From Moraxella nonliquefaciens (GTDB lineage Bacteria; Pseudomonadota; Gammaproteobacteria; Pseudomonadales; Moraxellaceae), in contig NZ_LXTW01000032.1 of the NCBI RefSeq assembly GCF_001679005.1, forward strand, positions 62,001-126,000: a stretch of DNA of 64,000 nucleotides, written 5' to 3'. Below are positions 27,053 to 35,714 of this stretch, in pieces. Below the pieces are notes generated by a model. It worked only from the letters and a program-made list of their open reading frames with translations, did not search any database and was not told the DNA's origin. The first letter of the stretch is position 1; the number at the start of each line of letters is the position of its first letter. A program made the translations under genes and the position numbers.

Positions 27053-27328
27053 TTATTGACAGACTTTTTTGGATCGGCTGATTGTGCCGTCATTGCACAT
27101 AAATTTGCCGTCTGTGGTACACGATTTAACACCGCCCCTTTTACCGCTACACGGTTGATTGCCCCGCTTACCACCTGTACGAACGCCAGATGAGCTACCA
27201 TCAGTGTTGTAGCTTGTGGTGGATTTTGTGGCTTTACCACCGCCCCTACCACCCTTTGCCAGTGCAGGCGTGGCACTCATAAGAGACAGGCTTATCAAAA
27301 TTGCAATAAATGCTTTGGTTGTTTTCAT
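27053..27328 (-). CDS. Small secreted cysteine-containing protein of unknown function
   Basis: 91 aa from the ATG at 27328; the frame extends further upstream, but only this start gives a signal peptide. Residues 1-24 form a classical Sec signal (KTTK, hydrophobic core, cleavage after PALA). The mature protein is about 67 residues, basic, Gly/Ser/Thr-rich, and has four cysteines in the tail (PCSGKRGG, SCTTDGKFMC, KKVC), which would probably pair in the periplasm. The phrase CNDGTISRSKKVC looks like a conserved module, but I cannot give a function. It is likely monocistronic. Confidence 0.75.
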   Translation of the reverse strand: MKTTKAFIAILISLSLMSATPALAKGGRGGGKATKSTTSYNTDGSSSGVRTGGKRGNQPCSGKRGGVKSCTTDGKFMCNDGTISRSKKVCQ

Positions 27329-27483
27329 GGGACTGCTCCACATTCTGTTGTACTGTTGTATTTTACAATTAGGTTGTTTGCAAAAAAATTTTACCCAAAA
27401 CCTGTCTGTATTGGTATTTGGCAGATTTTTGGTAAATATTTTGGGCGGTGTTGGTATTATAAAATATTTACCGATTATTGCAA

Positions 27484-27537
27484 TATAAATCATTAGAACG
27501 GCTTTTGTGATATAAATCATTAGAACGGCTTTTGTGA
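27484..27537. repeat. 27-bp exact tandem duplication
   Basis: Two identical copies of a 27-base unit beginning tataaatcattagaacggc lie upstream of the small secreted gene. This is the longest unit of the intergenic tandem duplications seen in the window. Confidence 0.9.
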
Positions 27538-27638
27538 TGGCTTTTGTTGGCAAGAATTTTTTGGTCAATCTGACATAAAAGCGATTGTGGTAAGGTGATG
27601 GTTAATTTTTCAGCCCTACCCAAATGGGGGTCAAATCC

Positions 27639-27829
27639 ATGCCTTGTTTGTGCTACAAAAGTGGACGAGCCAAATTTCGTATTGATACAAGAAAATGGAT
27701 GCCATCACGCATGAACCAAAAAAATACGGCGATAAAATCCAAGATGACAACACAGACAACGCTGTTTCACTCATGGCAAAATTCATGAAAGAATTAATTG
27801 AGCGGTTTTTTTGGATTAAAAATGAATAA
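27639..27829 (+). pseudogene. Decayed, frameshifted remnant resembling a phage terminase small subunit
   Basis: Within the 538-bp stretch 27329-27866, which holds no intact gene, two reading frames join into one plausible protein. From the ATG at 27639 one frame gives GRAKFRIDTRKWMPSRM (27663-27713). One base out of register, the text continues EPKKYGDKIQDDNTDNAVSL and on to a TAA at 27827-27829. Adding one G after 27713 would fuse them. The pattern DTRKW-x(4)-KKYGDK is typical of phage terminase small subunits. I infer a prophage remnant with a single-base deletion and no 5' part. Read separately, the second piece is a 44-aa frame from 27695. Confidence 0.5.
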
Positions 27830-27866
27830 CCCAGAAATTAAACAAATACTTTTTAACCACATCAAA

Positions 27867-29264
27867 TCATGGGGGCATCTTTTCCATGTTACCAAGATGG
27901 CTTAGTAGGATATCGCCGAGTTTCTCCGATAGCTCAGAGCGGACGGCTTTTTTGTCATCATAACGCCCATCTAGACTGCTATAATGTGGATAGGCACGAG
28001 CTTTTTTAAGTGGTGTTGGCAGTTTGTTTGCTTGCCATATCAGCGTGTCATGATGGGAGGTTCTGACGATATCCAAACTGGCGTGCCCTAGATGGCGTAG
28101 AGTGTGGTGCAGGTTTTGGCTTTGCATGGCAAGCAGGGCAAGCGTCTCATCATTGATGGTTAGGGTCTTCACACCCATGACTTTGTCTTTGATGCTACCA
28201 CTGTTGGGCAATAATCCACCAAGCACGCTACCAATGGCAGTACCCAGCCCCAAACTTGCCCCAAGAGTTGCCACATCAATGCCTGCCCCAACTATCATGC
28301 CTGCCATACTACCACTGGCGGTGCGAATGCCATAGCGGGTAAGTAGTTCACTGTCAAAAATATCCTGCTTAGCGCCTTTGATGGTAAGTTCGCCATGTTC
28401 GGTCTGCACATGATAAAATTTATACAATGCCAAAAGCTTTTGTTGCATGATATCAAAGGCTTGACGAGTGGCGTGTTGCATGGTGGTAAATGTGGGCGTA
28501 GGGTCATCATCTTCATTAATTTTTTTGTGAAAACTTGCCACATTAATGAGAAAATCAGCGATAATCAAACTGCCCATCTCTGCCATGTCTTGCCACAGTT
28601 TAGTGCGTTCGTGCTTTAAAATGGCAAAGGCAGGGTGGTGAGTGAGCGTGCCCAGATTATCCCATAATGCCATCTCGCTGCTAAAATCAAAAGCGATGGT
28701 ATCAAAAGGCTGATAAGCATGCAACGCTCGTCTTGATAAGGTTTCACGCCAGTCATCAAAGTTTGCTCGTTCATCTTTGATGAAGTTAAAGACAGGCAAC
28801 ACAGGCACACCCGAACTTGCCAAAATCGCCAACTCATCTTTATATTTGGAGAGCACAGGTTCACGCACGTCCACGACATAAATGGCGACATCGGCACGAA
28901 GTAGGGCATTGATGACTTTGGCTTCTTGACCATAATCATCGCCCAATCTGAAATCACGGTTTGCTACCGCCTTTAAAAAAGACTCTAAACGCTCCACACC
29001 ATCGTCTCGCCCATCGGTATGTTCGTGCAAAAAATCCATCACGCCCGAGCCATCTTCTAAGCCTGGGGTGTCATGTAGGATAATCAAAGGCTTGCTGTCG
29101 TTGGCGTAGAGTGTAACAGCTTCAACATGGCGAGTTGTGGCGGACGCATTTTTGACCTCACCAAATTCACCATCTCGGAGCAGGGTTCGCATGAGTGATG
29201 TTTTACCAACATTGGTGTGTCCGATGACGATGAGTTTGATGGGTATGGCAGATGGGTGTGGCAT
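27867..29264 (-). CDS. GTPase / DUF3482 domain protein
   Basis: 465 aa. The N-terminal P-loop GTPase has G1 GHTNVGKTS (residues 15-23), G3 DTPGLED near residue 64, and a C-terminal DUF3482 region. That region includes a Gly-rich membrane-prone segment (IVGAGIDVATLGASLGLG), typical of this family. In many proteobacteria the gene follows a DUF2868 partner; none is present here. The role is unknown; a membrane-associated GTPase switch is the usual inference. Confidence 0.85.
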   Translation of the reverse strand: MPHPSAIPIKLIVIGHTNVGKTSLMRTLLRDGEFGEVKNASATTRHVEAVTLYANDSKPLIILHDTPGLEDGSGVMDFLHEHTDGRDDGVERLESFLKAVANRDFRLGDDYGQEAKVINALLRADVAIYVVDVREPVLSKYKDELAILASSGVPVLPVFNFIKDERANFDDWRETLSRRALHAYQPFDTIAFDFSSEMALWDNLGTLTHHPAFAILKHERTKLWQDMAEMGSLIIADFLINVASFHKKINEDDDPTPTFTTMQHATRQAFDIMQQKLLALYKFYHVQTEHGELTIKGAKQDIFDSELLTRYGIRTASGSMAGMIVGAGIDVATLGASLGLGTAIGSVLGGLLPNSGSIKDKVMGVKTLTINDETLALLAMQSQNLHHTLRHLGHASLDIVRTSHHDTLIWQANKLPTPLKKARAYPHYSSLDGRYDDKKAVRSELSEKLGDILLSHLGNMEKMPP

Positions 29265-29601
29265 GATGAATCATTGTGATAAATTGGCTTTATTATAAAA
29301 TAAATGACAAAAGAATGATAGAGATGATGAGTTTTTGATAAAAATTAGTTGTCAGCGTGTGGTAAATCATCAAAAACGTGAGAATGGCTTTTTAAATGAT
29401 GAAAAGCTGATTTAAGGTAGGTTTAGGCATTAACACAAACCCCACGCCACTTATAAATAATATTAACAGGTAAATAATACAACAGGTAAATAATACAACA
29501 AGACCGATAAGCAACAATGGCAAATAGCTTACAAATGTATGCTATTTTTTTAGATAAAAGTGTGCTAAAATGTAACCAAATTTTTCAAAAATGGAGCGTC
29601 T
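29265..29601. other. 337-bp divergent intergenic region
   Basis: AT-rich DNA between the divergent DUF3482 GTPase and KAS III genes. It holds a 16-bp tandem duplication (29465-29496), and near its end a -10-like taaaat around 29568 and a ggagcg ribosome site before the ATG at 29602. I see no further open frame or RNA gene in it. Confidence 0.6.
29465..29496. repeat. 16-bp exact tandem duplication
   Basis: Two copies of aacaggtaaataatac followed by a partial third start (aac). Confidence 0.9.
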
Positions 29602-30747
29602 ATGACCATCTGTATTACCGCCACAGGGCTACACATTCCCAAAGATAGGATTAGCAATGAAGAGCTAGTAACGGCATTTAATGCTTATGTGGATAATTAT
29701 AACAAAGTCAATGCCCAGGCCATTGAATCTGGCGAAAAAGTTGCTTTGCAACATTCTACCGTGGAATTTATTGAAAAAGCATCAGGCATTAAGTCTCGCT
29801 ATGTCATTGACAAAAAAGGCATTTTAGACCCTGATGTCATGGCACCGATTTTCCCCACTCGCAAATTGGGCGAAGAGCTGTCTATCATGGCACAGATGGG
29901 GGTAGACGCACTTAATCAAGCCTTAGCCAGTGCAGGACTGACGGGGGCGGATTTGGATGGGGTCATCTGTGCTTGTTCTAATTTTCAACGCGTCTATCCT
30001 GCCATTGCCATTGAGATTCAAAGTGCGGTAGGTATGATGGGGGGATTTGCCTTTGATACCAATGTGGCGTGTAGTGCGGCAACTTTTGGTATCGCCCAAG
30101 CGGTAGGCTTGATTAAGGCAGGGTTGGGCAAACGTATTGCTGTGGTTAATGTGGAGATTACCTCCGCTCATCTTAACTGGCGTAATCGTGATAGCCACTT
30201 TATTTTTGGTGATGTGGCAGCAGCGACCATCATCGAAGAAACTGACACGCCAACAGGCTATGAGATACTAGATAGCAAGCTGTGGACAGAGTTTTCAACC
30301 AACATCAAAAACGAATTTGGTTTTATGGACAGAAGTGAGTTTTTGCACGCCAAAACGTCCATGTACCCTGACCTAAATGAGCCTGTTACCGACAAACTTT
30401 TCTTACAAGAGGGGCGTAAGGTTTTTCGTGAGGTCTGCCCAAAAGTGTCTGAAATCATCAGCACGCATTTGGCAGAAAATAACATCAGTACCGACAAAGT
30501 CAAAAAACTGTGGCTACACCAAGCCAACATTAACATGATTGACCTTATTTTACGCACCGTGATGGGTAAGGATGCGGATAAATCCATCGCCCCGATTGTC
30601 ATTGATGAGTTTGGTAACACCAGTTCGGCAAGTCCGATGATTGCCTTTCATCGCTGTCAAGATGGTATCGCCAGTGGTGATTTGGCGGTGATTTGTTCAT
30701 TTGGGGCAGGGTATTCTATCGGTTCGGTGATTGTCAAAAAAGTTTGA
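29602..30747 (+). CDS. Beta-ketoacyl-ACP synthase III, long PA3286-like type
   Basis: Thiolase-fold condensing enzyme, 381 aa, longer than E. coli FabH (317). The catalytic triad can be placed: Cys157 in NVACSAATFG, His306 in LWLHQANINMID, and Asn339 in EFGNTSSASP. The extra length, mostly between residues 35 and 80, matches the FabH-like group that in Pseudomonas feeds beta-oxidation intermediates into fatty acid synthesis. That function is an inference here. It is a single gene with its own terminator. Confidence 0.85.
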   Translation: MTICITATGLHIPKDRISNEELVTAFNAYVDNYNKVNAQAIESGEKVALQHSTVEFIEKASGIKSRYVIDKKGILDPDVMAPIFPTRKLGEELSIMAQMGVDALNQALASAGLTGADLDGVICACSNFQRVYPAIAIEIQSAVGMMGGFAFDTNVACSAATFGIAQAVGLIKAGLGKRIAVVNVEITSAHLNWRNRDSHFIFGDVAAATIIEETDTPTGYEILDSKLWTEFSTNIKNEFGFMDRSEFLHAKTSMYPDLNEPVTDKLFLQEGRKVFREVCPKVSEIISTHLAENNISTDKVKKLWLHQANINMIDLILRTVMGKDADKSIAPIVIDEFGNTSSASPMIAFHRCQDGIASGDLAVICSFGAGYSIGSVIVKKV

Positions 30748-30784
30748 TGATTCATCAGCACGATATGATAACACAAGATGGTTA

Positions 30785-30814
30785 AAAGGGCGGATGATTG
30801 TCGCTCTTTTTTAT
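30785..30814 (+). terminator. Intrinsic terminator after the KAS III gene
   Basis: AAAGGGCG / CGCTCTTT with a nine-base loop and six T's. Confidence 0.75.
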
Positions 30815-30830
30815 TTGTATTATCGCTCAG

Positions 30831-31349
30831 TTAAAGTGTTTTTAACAATTCTCCAACCTGTTTTATTCTATCATCCAAATTCCCTGAAATGGCGTGATAA
30901 TTTAATTGGCGGTTTTCTAATTCTTTAATGATTATTTGTCGCATTTGTTTGCGTCCATTGGGTAAATCTCTCATGCCATCATCTATCCATCTGATACCAA
31001 TGTCATCGGTTACTAAAATCAGATCATATCGCCCATTTAAATTATCCAAAATAATATCAGGTGTTTTATTAAAATAATGCTGACTATAAATGTGTAATAA
31101 CAATAACGATGTGTCTATAAAACAATAATGATTGGCAGTAGCGATGGCGTGCTTTTCGCTGTCCATTTGTCCCTGTGCGATGGGGGTTAAATCATCAAAA
31201 GTACAGATGTGCTTTTTTGGTTTTTGTTCTAGGTAGGTACGCAGATATTCAGATGTATAAGTGGTGTTATATTTATCCGCTAGGGCGTGGACAAGCGTGG
31301 ATTTGCCAGTGCATTCAGCACCGATGAGTAGAATTTTTTTGATGGGCAT
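30831..31349 (-). CDS. NadR-like P-loop kinase (ribosylnicotinamide kinase type)
   Basis: 172 aa. The P-loop GAECTGKST (residues 10-18) and the following TYTSEYLRTYLE match the C-terminal nicotinamide-riboside-kinase domain of NadR. DTSLLLLHIYSQHY and LILVTDDIGIRWIDDGMRDL also fit that domain. The adenylyltransferase and HTH parts of NadR are absent, so it is a stand-alone kinase domain. It might phosphorylate nicotinamide riboside for NAD salvage. No pnuC transporter is adjacent. nadK lies far away at 50 kb. Confidence 0.75.
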   Translation of the reverse strand: MPIKKILLIGAECTGKSTLVHALADKYNTTYTSEYLRTYLEQKPKKHICTFDDLTPIAQGQMDSEKHAIATANHYCFIDTSLLLLHIYSQHYFNKTPDIILDNLNGRYDLILVTDDIGIRWIDDGMRDLPNGRKQMRQIIIKELENRQLNYHAISGNLDDRIKQVGELLKTL

Positions 31350-31457
31350 TTTGATTATTTTATCTTGTGTGCATGTATAAAAACACCATTATAACTTGCC
31401 ATTTGCTTTTTGGCGAATATTTTTATAAAATGGTGGTTTTATTGCCATCATACCATC

Positions 31458-32591
31458 ATGAAACACACTGCCTTTACACACGATAATTATCACGCTCAAT
31501 TATCCGCCAAAATTGACCGCATAACCGCCCAATTTGCTCCCTTCAATCCACCTGCCTTAGAAGTTTACGAATCACCCATCAGTCATTTTCGCCAGCGTGC
31601 CGAATTTAGGATTTGGCATACCGATAAAGATGGGGCGGATGATATGTTTTATGCAATGTTTGAGCGAGACGGTAAATCAAAAAAAGTGATTAAAATTACC
31701 GATTTTGCGATTGCCAGTCGTGCTATCAACGAGCTGATGCCTGTTTTATTAAATGAATTAAAACAAAACAGCTTATTAAAAGATAAACTATTTCAAATTG
31801 ATTTTTTGCATACTTTACACGGACAAATGCTTGTGACACTCATTTATCACAAAAAGCTGGATGATGATTGGCAAATACTGGCAAAGGCATTGGCGGACAA
31901 ATTAAATATCAAACTCATTGGGCGAAGCCGTGGACAAAAATTGGTACTTACCGATGATTTTGTCATTGAAAAAATGAATGTTGATGTCAGAGGGCAAAAG
32001 CAAGCATTTTATTACCAGCAAATAGAGGGAGGATTTAGTCAGCCCAATGCTCATGTATGCCGTCATATGCTAAACTTCGCCTGTGATGTAGCGGATAAGA
32101 TTAGCCAACATGATAAAAAAGATTTGTTAGAATTATATTGTGGTAATGCTAATTTTACTTTGCCATTATCTGGATATTTTAATCAAGTTCTGGCAACTGA
32201 AATGGCAAAATCATCGGTTAATGCCGCCAAATGGGCGATTGATTATAATAATATTAACAATATCGCCATCGCTCGTTTATCTGCCCAAGAATTTAGTCAG
32301 GCTTATCATGGTGAGCGTGAATTTAGACGATTAGCCAAGAGTGATATTGATATTAAATCCTATGATTTTAATACCGTCTTTGTAGACCCACCACGAGCAG
32401 GGATTGATGATGAAACCTTAAAAATTTTGGCAGATTTTGATAATATCATCTATATATCGTGCAATCCAGATACTTTATTTGAAAACCTACAATCACTAAA
32501 TCACACCCACAAAATAAAACGCTTTGCCTTATTTGACCAATTTGCCTATACACACCATATAGAAAGTGGGGTATGGCTAGCAAGACGTTAA
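31458..32591 (+). CDS. trmA: TrmA, tRNA (uracil-5-)-methyltransferase
   Basis: Makes m5U54 (T-loop ribothymidine) in tRNA with SAM. From the ATG at 31458 it is 377 aa (E. coli 366); the frame opens earlier at 31410. Motifs: QPNAHV near residue 195, the SAM site LELYCGNANFTLPL near 225, DPPRAG near 312, and the catalytic cysteine in IYISCNPDTL near 334. It lacks the N-terminal TRAM domain and the iron-sulfur cysteines of the RlmC/RlmD relatives, supporting TrmA. prfA begins 62 bases after its stop. Confidence 0.94.
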   Translation: MKHTAFTHDNYHAQLSAKIDRITAQFAPFNPPALEVYESPISHFRQRAEFRIWHTDKDGADDMFYAMFERDGKSKKVIKITDFAIASRAINELMPVLLNELKQNSLLKDKLFQIDFLHTLHGQMLVTLIYHKKLDDDWQILAKALADKLNIKLIGRSRGQKLVLTDDFVIEKMNVDVRGQKQAFYYQQIEGGFSQPNAHVCRHMLNFACDVADKISQHDKKDLLELYCGNANFTLPLSGYFNQVLATEMAKSSVNAAKWAIDYNNINNIAIARLSAQEFSQAYHGEREFRRLAKSDIDIKSYDFNTVFVDPPRAGIDDETLKILADFDNIIYISCNPDTLFENLQSLNHTHKIKRFALFDQFAYTHHIESGVWLARR

Positions 32592-32653
32592 AAACATTGG
32601 CAAAATTTACCAATTTATGGCAAAATATCACATTTAATCATCAGATAATCACC

Positions 32654-33736
32654 ATGAAAGAATCCCTACGCCACCGCCTAGACCAAATGACGGACAGATT
32701 TGAAGAGGTTACCGCCTTATTGTCCGACCCAGAGACCCTATCTGACAGTAAAAAATTCCGTGAACTGTCGGTTGAGCATAGTGATTTGTCCGAACTTGTG
32801 GAGGTTTGGGGTAGGTTTTGCCAAGCCGAAAAGGACTTAGAGGTCGCAAGTGAAATGCTTGGCGACCCTGATATGAAAGAGCTGGCACAAGATGAGATTG
32901 AAATTGCAAAATCAAATATCAATGAATTGACCGAAATGCTCAATGTCATGATGTTACCCAAAGACCCAAGCGACAAAGCGACTGCCTTTTTGGAAATCCG
33001 AGCAGGGACAGGCGGTGATGAGGCGGCGATATTTAGTGGCGATTTATTTCGTATGTACCAAAAATACGCCCAAAGCCAAGGTTGGCAAGTGGAAGTGCTC
33101 TCTGCAAGCGATGGCGAGCATGGGGGTTATAAAGAAATCATTAGCCGAGTGTCGGGCGTTGGGGTGTATGGACGACTCAAATTTGAAAGCGGCGCTCATC
33201 GGGTTCAGCGTGTACCAGCCACAGAGTCGCAGGGGCGTGTGCATACCTCCGCTTGTACGGTTGCGATTATGCCCGAAGTTGAACTTGATGATGCTGTTGA
33301 TATCAACCCCGCCGATTTACGCATTGACACTTATCGGTCAAGTGGGGCGGGCGGTCAGCACGTCAATACCACCGATTCTGCCGTACGAATCACGCACATT
33401 CCCACAGGCGTGGTTGCCGAGTGCCAACAAGAACGCTCACAGCATGCTAACAAAGACAAAGCGATGAAAATGCTTGTTGCCAAAATCCAACAAGCCAAAG
33501 TCCAAGCCCAACTTGATGCCACAAGCGACATGAGACGAAATTTAGTGGGTTCAGGAGACCGCTCCGAACGCATCCGTACGTATAACTTTCCGCAAGGGCG
33601 AATGACTGATCACCGCATCAATCTGACCTTGTATAAATTAGATGCCATCATGGAGGGGGATTTGGATGAGTTGTTAGAGGCACTGTTGCGTGAACATCAA
33701 GCTGATTTGATGGCAAGTGTGAGTGGCGAGAATTGA
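32654..33736 (+). CDS. prfA: PrfA, peptide chain release factor 1
   Basis: Recognises UAA and UAG stop codons. From the ATG at 32654 the product is exactly 360 aa, the E. coli length; the frame opens earlier at 32573 inside trmA. The catalytic GGQ, in SSGAGGQHVN, is near residues 232-235. The tripeptide anticodon region of RF1 type lies upstream. The usual neighbour prmC, which methylates the GGQ glutamine, is not adjacent; the next genes are accessory. Confidence 0.96.
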   Translation: MKESLRHRLDQMTDRFEEVTALLSDPETLSDSKKFRELSVEHSDLSELVEVWGRFCQAEKDLEVASEMLGDPDMKELAQDEIEIAKSNINELTEMLNVMMLPKDPSDKATAFLEIRAGTGGDEAAIFSGDLFRMYQKYAQSQGWQVEVLSASDGEHGGYKEIISRVSGVGVYGRLKFESGAHRVQRVPATESQGRVHTSACTVAIMPEVELDDAVDINPADLRIDTYRSSGAGGQHVNTTDSAVRITHIPTGVVAECQQERSQHANKDKAMKMLVAKIQQAKVQAQLDATSDMRRNLVGSGDRSERIRTYNFPQGRMTDHRINLTLYKLDAIMEGDLDELLEALLREHQADLMASVSGEN

Positions 33737-33777
33737 GTGGCGAATAATTTGTAAATTAACTTTTTTGGAGAATTGTT

Positions 33778-34263
33778 ATGGGTATGTATTGTGATTTGAT
33801 TGCTTTACCAAGTGATAAAATTGATGATTATCTTAATGATGAAGAATTTGAAAGTGATGATTATCCGACTTGCAGTTTGGATAAAATGTGGTACGGTTTA
33901 AATTTTATTTTAAATTCCATTAAAAATAATGAAATAAACCATAAAGTGCTAGAATATGTGATTTTTGGTGAAGATTGTTTGAACCCAGAAGTTGCCGAAG
34001 ATGGCGATTTTCCAACCAATTATAATAAGGTGGAAACCGTTAATCAATTAGCGGTTGAATTACAAAAAATTAATTTTTTAGAATTGATTAAACAAGTAGA
34101 TTTTAAAGAATTATCAAAAGCCGAAATTTATCCAAATGTTTGGGACGATGACAATGAAATTGATGATATTAAAGAAGGTTTGCAAGATTATTTTGCCAAT
34201 CTTGTTAAATTTTATCAAATAGCATCAGATAAAAGCTATGTGGTTTTATCATATATTGGATAA
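33778..34263 (+). CDS. DUF1877 (YfbM-like) family protein
   Basis: 161-aa acidic cytoplasmic protein. The start MGMYCDLIALPSDKI and the following DKMWYGLNFIL fit the DUF1877/YfbM family, whose role is unknown. The ATG is preceded by ggag. Its sequence is AT-rich relative to prfA and lysS, with many Asp/Glu/Asn/Ile codons. It opens an accessory patch of about 2 kb that includes a broken gene and a fragment, consistent with horizontal arrival or turnover. Confidence 0.75.
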   Translation: MGMYCDLIALPSDKIDDYLNDEEFESDDYPTCSLDKMWYGLNFILNSIKNNEINHKVLEYVIFGEDCLNPEVAEDGDFPTNYNKVETVNQLAVELQKINFLELIKQVDFKELSKAEIYPNVWDDDNEIDDIKEGLQDYFANLVKFYQIASDKSYVVLSYIG

Positions 34264-34268
34264 TCAAA

Positions 34269-34704
34269 ATGCTTAAAAAAATCTTTTACTTTTCGTTGAT
34301 TGGTTTGCTATCGGCTTGTACCCAAAATCACTTGAAAATGGATAATAAAACAAATAACGAGACGCCAAAACCAATAAACCAAACCCTATTGGCTAATAAA
34401 CCTTTAACTGCCAAAGACATCAAACACCCACAAGGCAAAACCGCAACCCCTAGCGAGATTGCCAAATGCCAAAGACAAGGTGAAAAAATTAGCCCACGAG
34501 GATTAGGATAATTTGATTTTTGTGTGGTGGAATTTACCGACAAAGAAAAAGTGTGTACGGACGGTAGTCAATGCCAAGCAGGGCGGTGTGTTACTGATGG
34601 ACGGCACACTTGTCAAAGGCGTATGCCCAAGCAATAATGTGCCATTTGGTTGTTATGGCACGGTCAATAAAGGTCAATTTGGTGGGTTTTTGTGTGTGGA
34701 CTGA
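34269..34704 (+). pseudogene. Broken gene for a cysteine-rich lipoprotein (nonsense plus frameshift)
   Basis: The first 80 codons encode a lipoprotein signal ending in the lipobox LLSAC, then a polar linker to ISPRGLG. A TAA stops it at 34509-34511. The same frame then continues FDFCVVEFTDKEKVCTDG and QCQAGRCVTDG up to a TAA at 34635. The convincing remainder (LVKGVCPSNNVPFGCYGTV and FGGFLCVD, ending TGA at 34702-34704) is in the next frame. One stop codon and one frameshift therefore split a protein of about 144 residues with many cysteines. Two independent lesions argue for a true pseudogene rather than a sequencing error. The function of the intact form is unknown. Confidence 0.65.
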
Positions 34705-34924
34705 TGATGAAATCAATACAAAACGCCAATTAAATTTTGGGTTTATGCTTAAAGAAAATCCAAATGTAAATATTGATATTGATGCTATGTTTGACTCAAA
34801 ACTTGATGAAGAAATTGCCAGTTGGTTTTATGGCAATAAAACCGATATTGTCAATCAAATTTTTACAGAATGGCAGAACAACAAGCCAAAAACAAACAGG
34901 AATAATTTATGGCAAAATTTTTAA
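34705..34924 (+). pseudogene. C-terminal fragment of an unrecognised protein
   Basis: A frame that emerges from the end of the broken lipoprotein gene without its own start region reads DDEINTKRQLNFGF, then MLKENPNVNIDIDAMF, EEIASWFYGNKTD and on to a TAA at 34924. The only internal ATG that could start it is at 34745 (59 aa). It looks like the tail of a larger acidic protein whose 5' part is gone. The family is unknown. It overlaps the start of the next gene by 16 bases. Confidence 0.4.
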
Positions 34925-35673
34925 ATACCAGTGGTACAACTTACCATTTGGAAGAATTGATTAAAAAGGCAACCGACAGACTTGTTTTAATCAGTCCTTA
35001 TTTGCAATTTAATGAACGCATTAAGGAATTGTTGAAAGACAAAAACCGCCTAAAAATTGACATTCGCATCGTTTATGGCAAAAGTGAATTATCGCCACAA
35101 GAAATTAATTGGTTAAAAGATTTAACCTTTGTGCGTACCAGCTTTTGTAAAAATTTACACGCCAAATGCTACTTAAATGAACACGAGTGTATTATTACTA
35201 GTCTAAATTTGTATGAATTTAGCCAAGTGAATAATAATGAAATGGGCGTGCTTATCAATAAAAATGATGACGGTCATTTATATGCCGATACTTATGATGA
35301 AGTGCAACGCATTATTAGAATTAGTGAAGAAGTGAGATTGTCAGCAGATACTGAAAAATCTACCACTTATCAAGAAAAACCAAAAACCGAAAGTCATTCC
35401 AAATCAAGAGATTACGATAAAATCACAACCGCCAAACTTGCTGAGAAATTTGGTATTGATAGCAATGAATTTACCAAACTACTTTCTGAAAATGGCTATA
35501 TTGAATTAAAGGGCAAAAATACCTTTTTAACCGATAAAGGTCGTGAAGTTGGCGGTGAAGTCAAAAAAGGTCAATATGGCTATTTTATTGTTTGGTCAGT
35601 AGATTTGGATATTTCTTTTGAAGATGAAAAACAAAGTTTTGCTGATAAGTTAAAAAACTTATTTAAACGCTAA
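34909..35673 (+). CDS. Phospholipase D-like domain protein with C-terminal winged-helix-like region
   Basis: 254 aa. Residues 1-145 form a single PLD/nuclease module. The HKD-type motif is HAKCYLNEHECIITSLN (about residues 84-100), with SxN and a downstream Glu. One HKD per chain implies a dimer, as in Nuc-type nucleases. After a charged linker, residues 165-230 (TTAKLAEKFGIDSNEFTKL, then TDKGREVGGEVKKGQYGYF) resemble the small helix-turn-helix-like domain found at the end of several phage and defence proteins. A DNA- or RNA-acting nuclease is my inference; lipid hydrolysis is less likely. It is AT-rich like the neighbouring accessory genes. Confidence 0.75.
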   Translation: MAKFLNTSGTTYHLEELIKKATDRLVLISPYLQFNERIKELLKDKNRLKIDIRIVYGKSELSPQEINWLKDLTFVRTSFCKNLHAKCYLNEHECIITSLNLYEFSQVNNNEMGVLINKNDDGHLYADTYDEVQRIIRISEEVRLSADTEKSTTYQEKPKTESHSKSRDYDKITTAKLAEKFGIDSNEFTKLLSENGYIELKGKNTFLTDKGREVGGEVKKGQYGYFIVWSVDLDISFEDEKQSFADKLKNLFKR

Positions 35674-35714
35674 TTTTTATTTTATTTAATTCAATTGATA
35701 TTAAGGCTTTTATT

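Noticed and set aside
27053..27568. 171-aa version of the small secreted protein with MTKKFLPTKAITKAVLMIYI start
   Set aside because: The upstream part translates the 27-bp tandem duplication (KAVLMIYIT repeated) and would hide the signal peptide; the ATG at 27328 is better.
34513..34704. Independent 63-aa gene starting MIFVWWNL
   Set aside because: Its first half is out of register with the cysteine-rich text, and only its second half continues the broken lipoprotein gene; better explained as part of the pseudogene.
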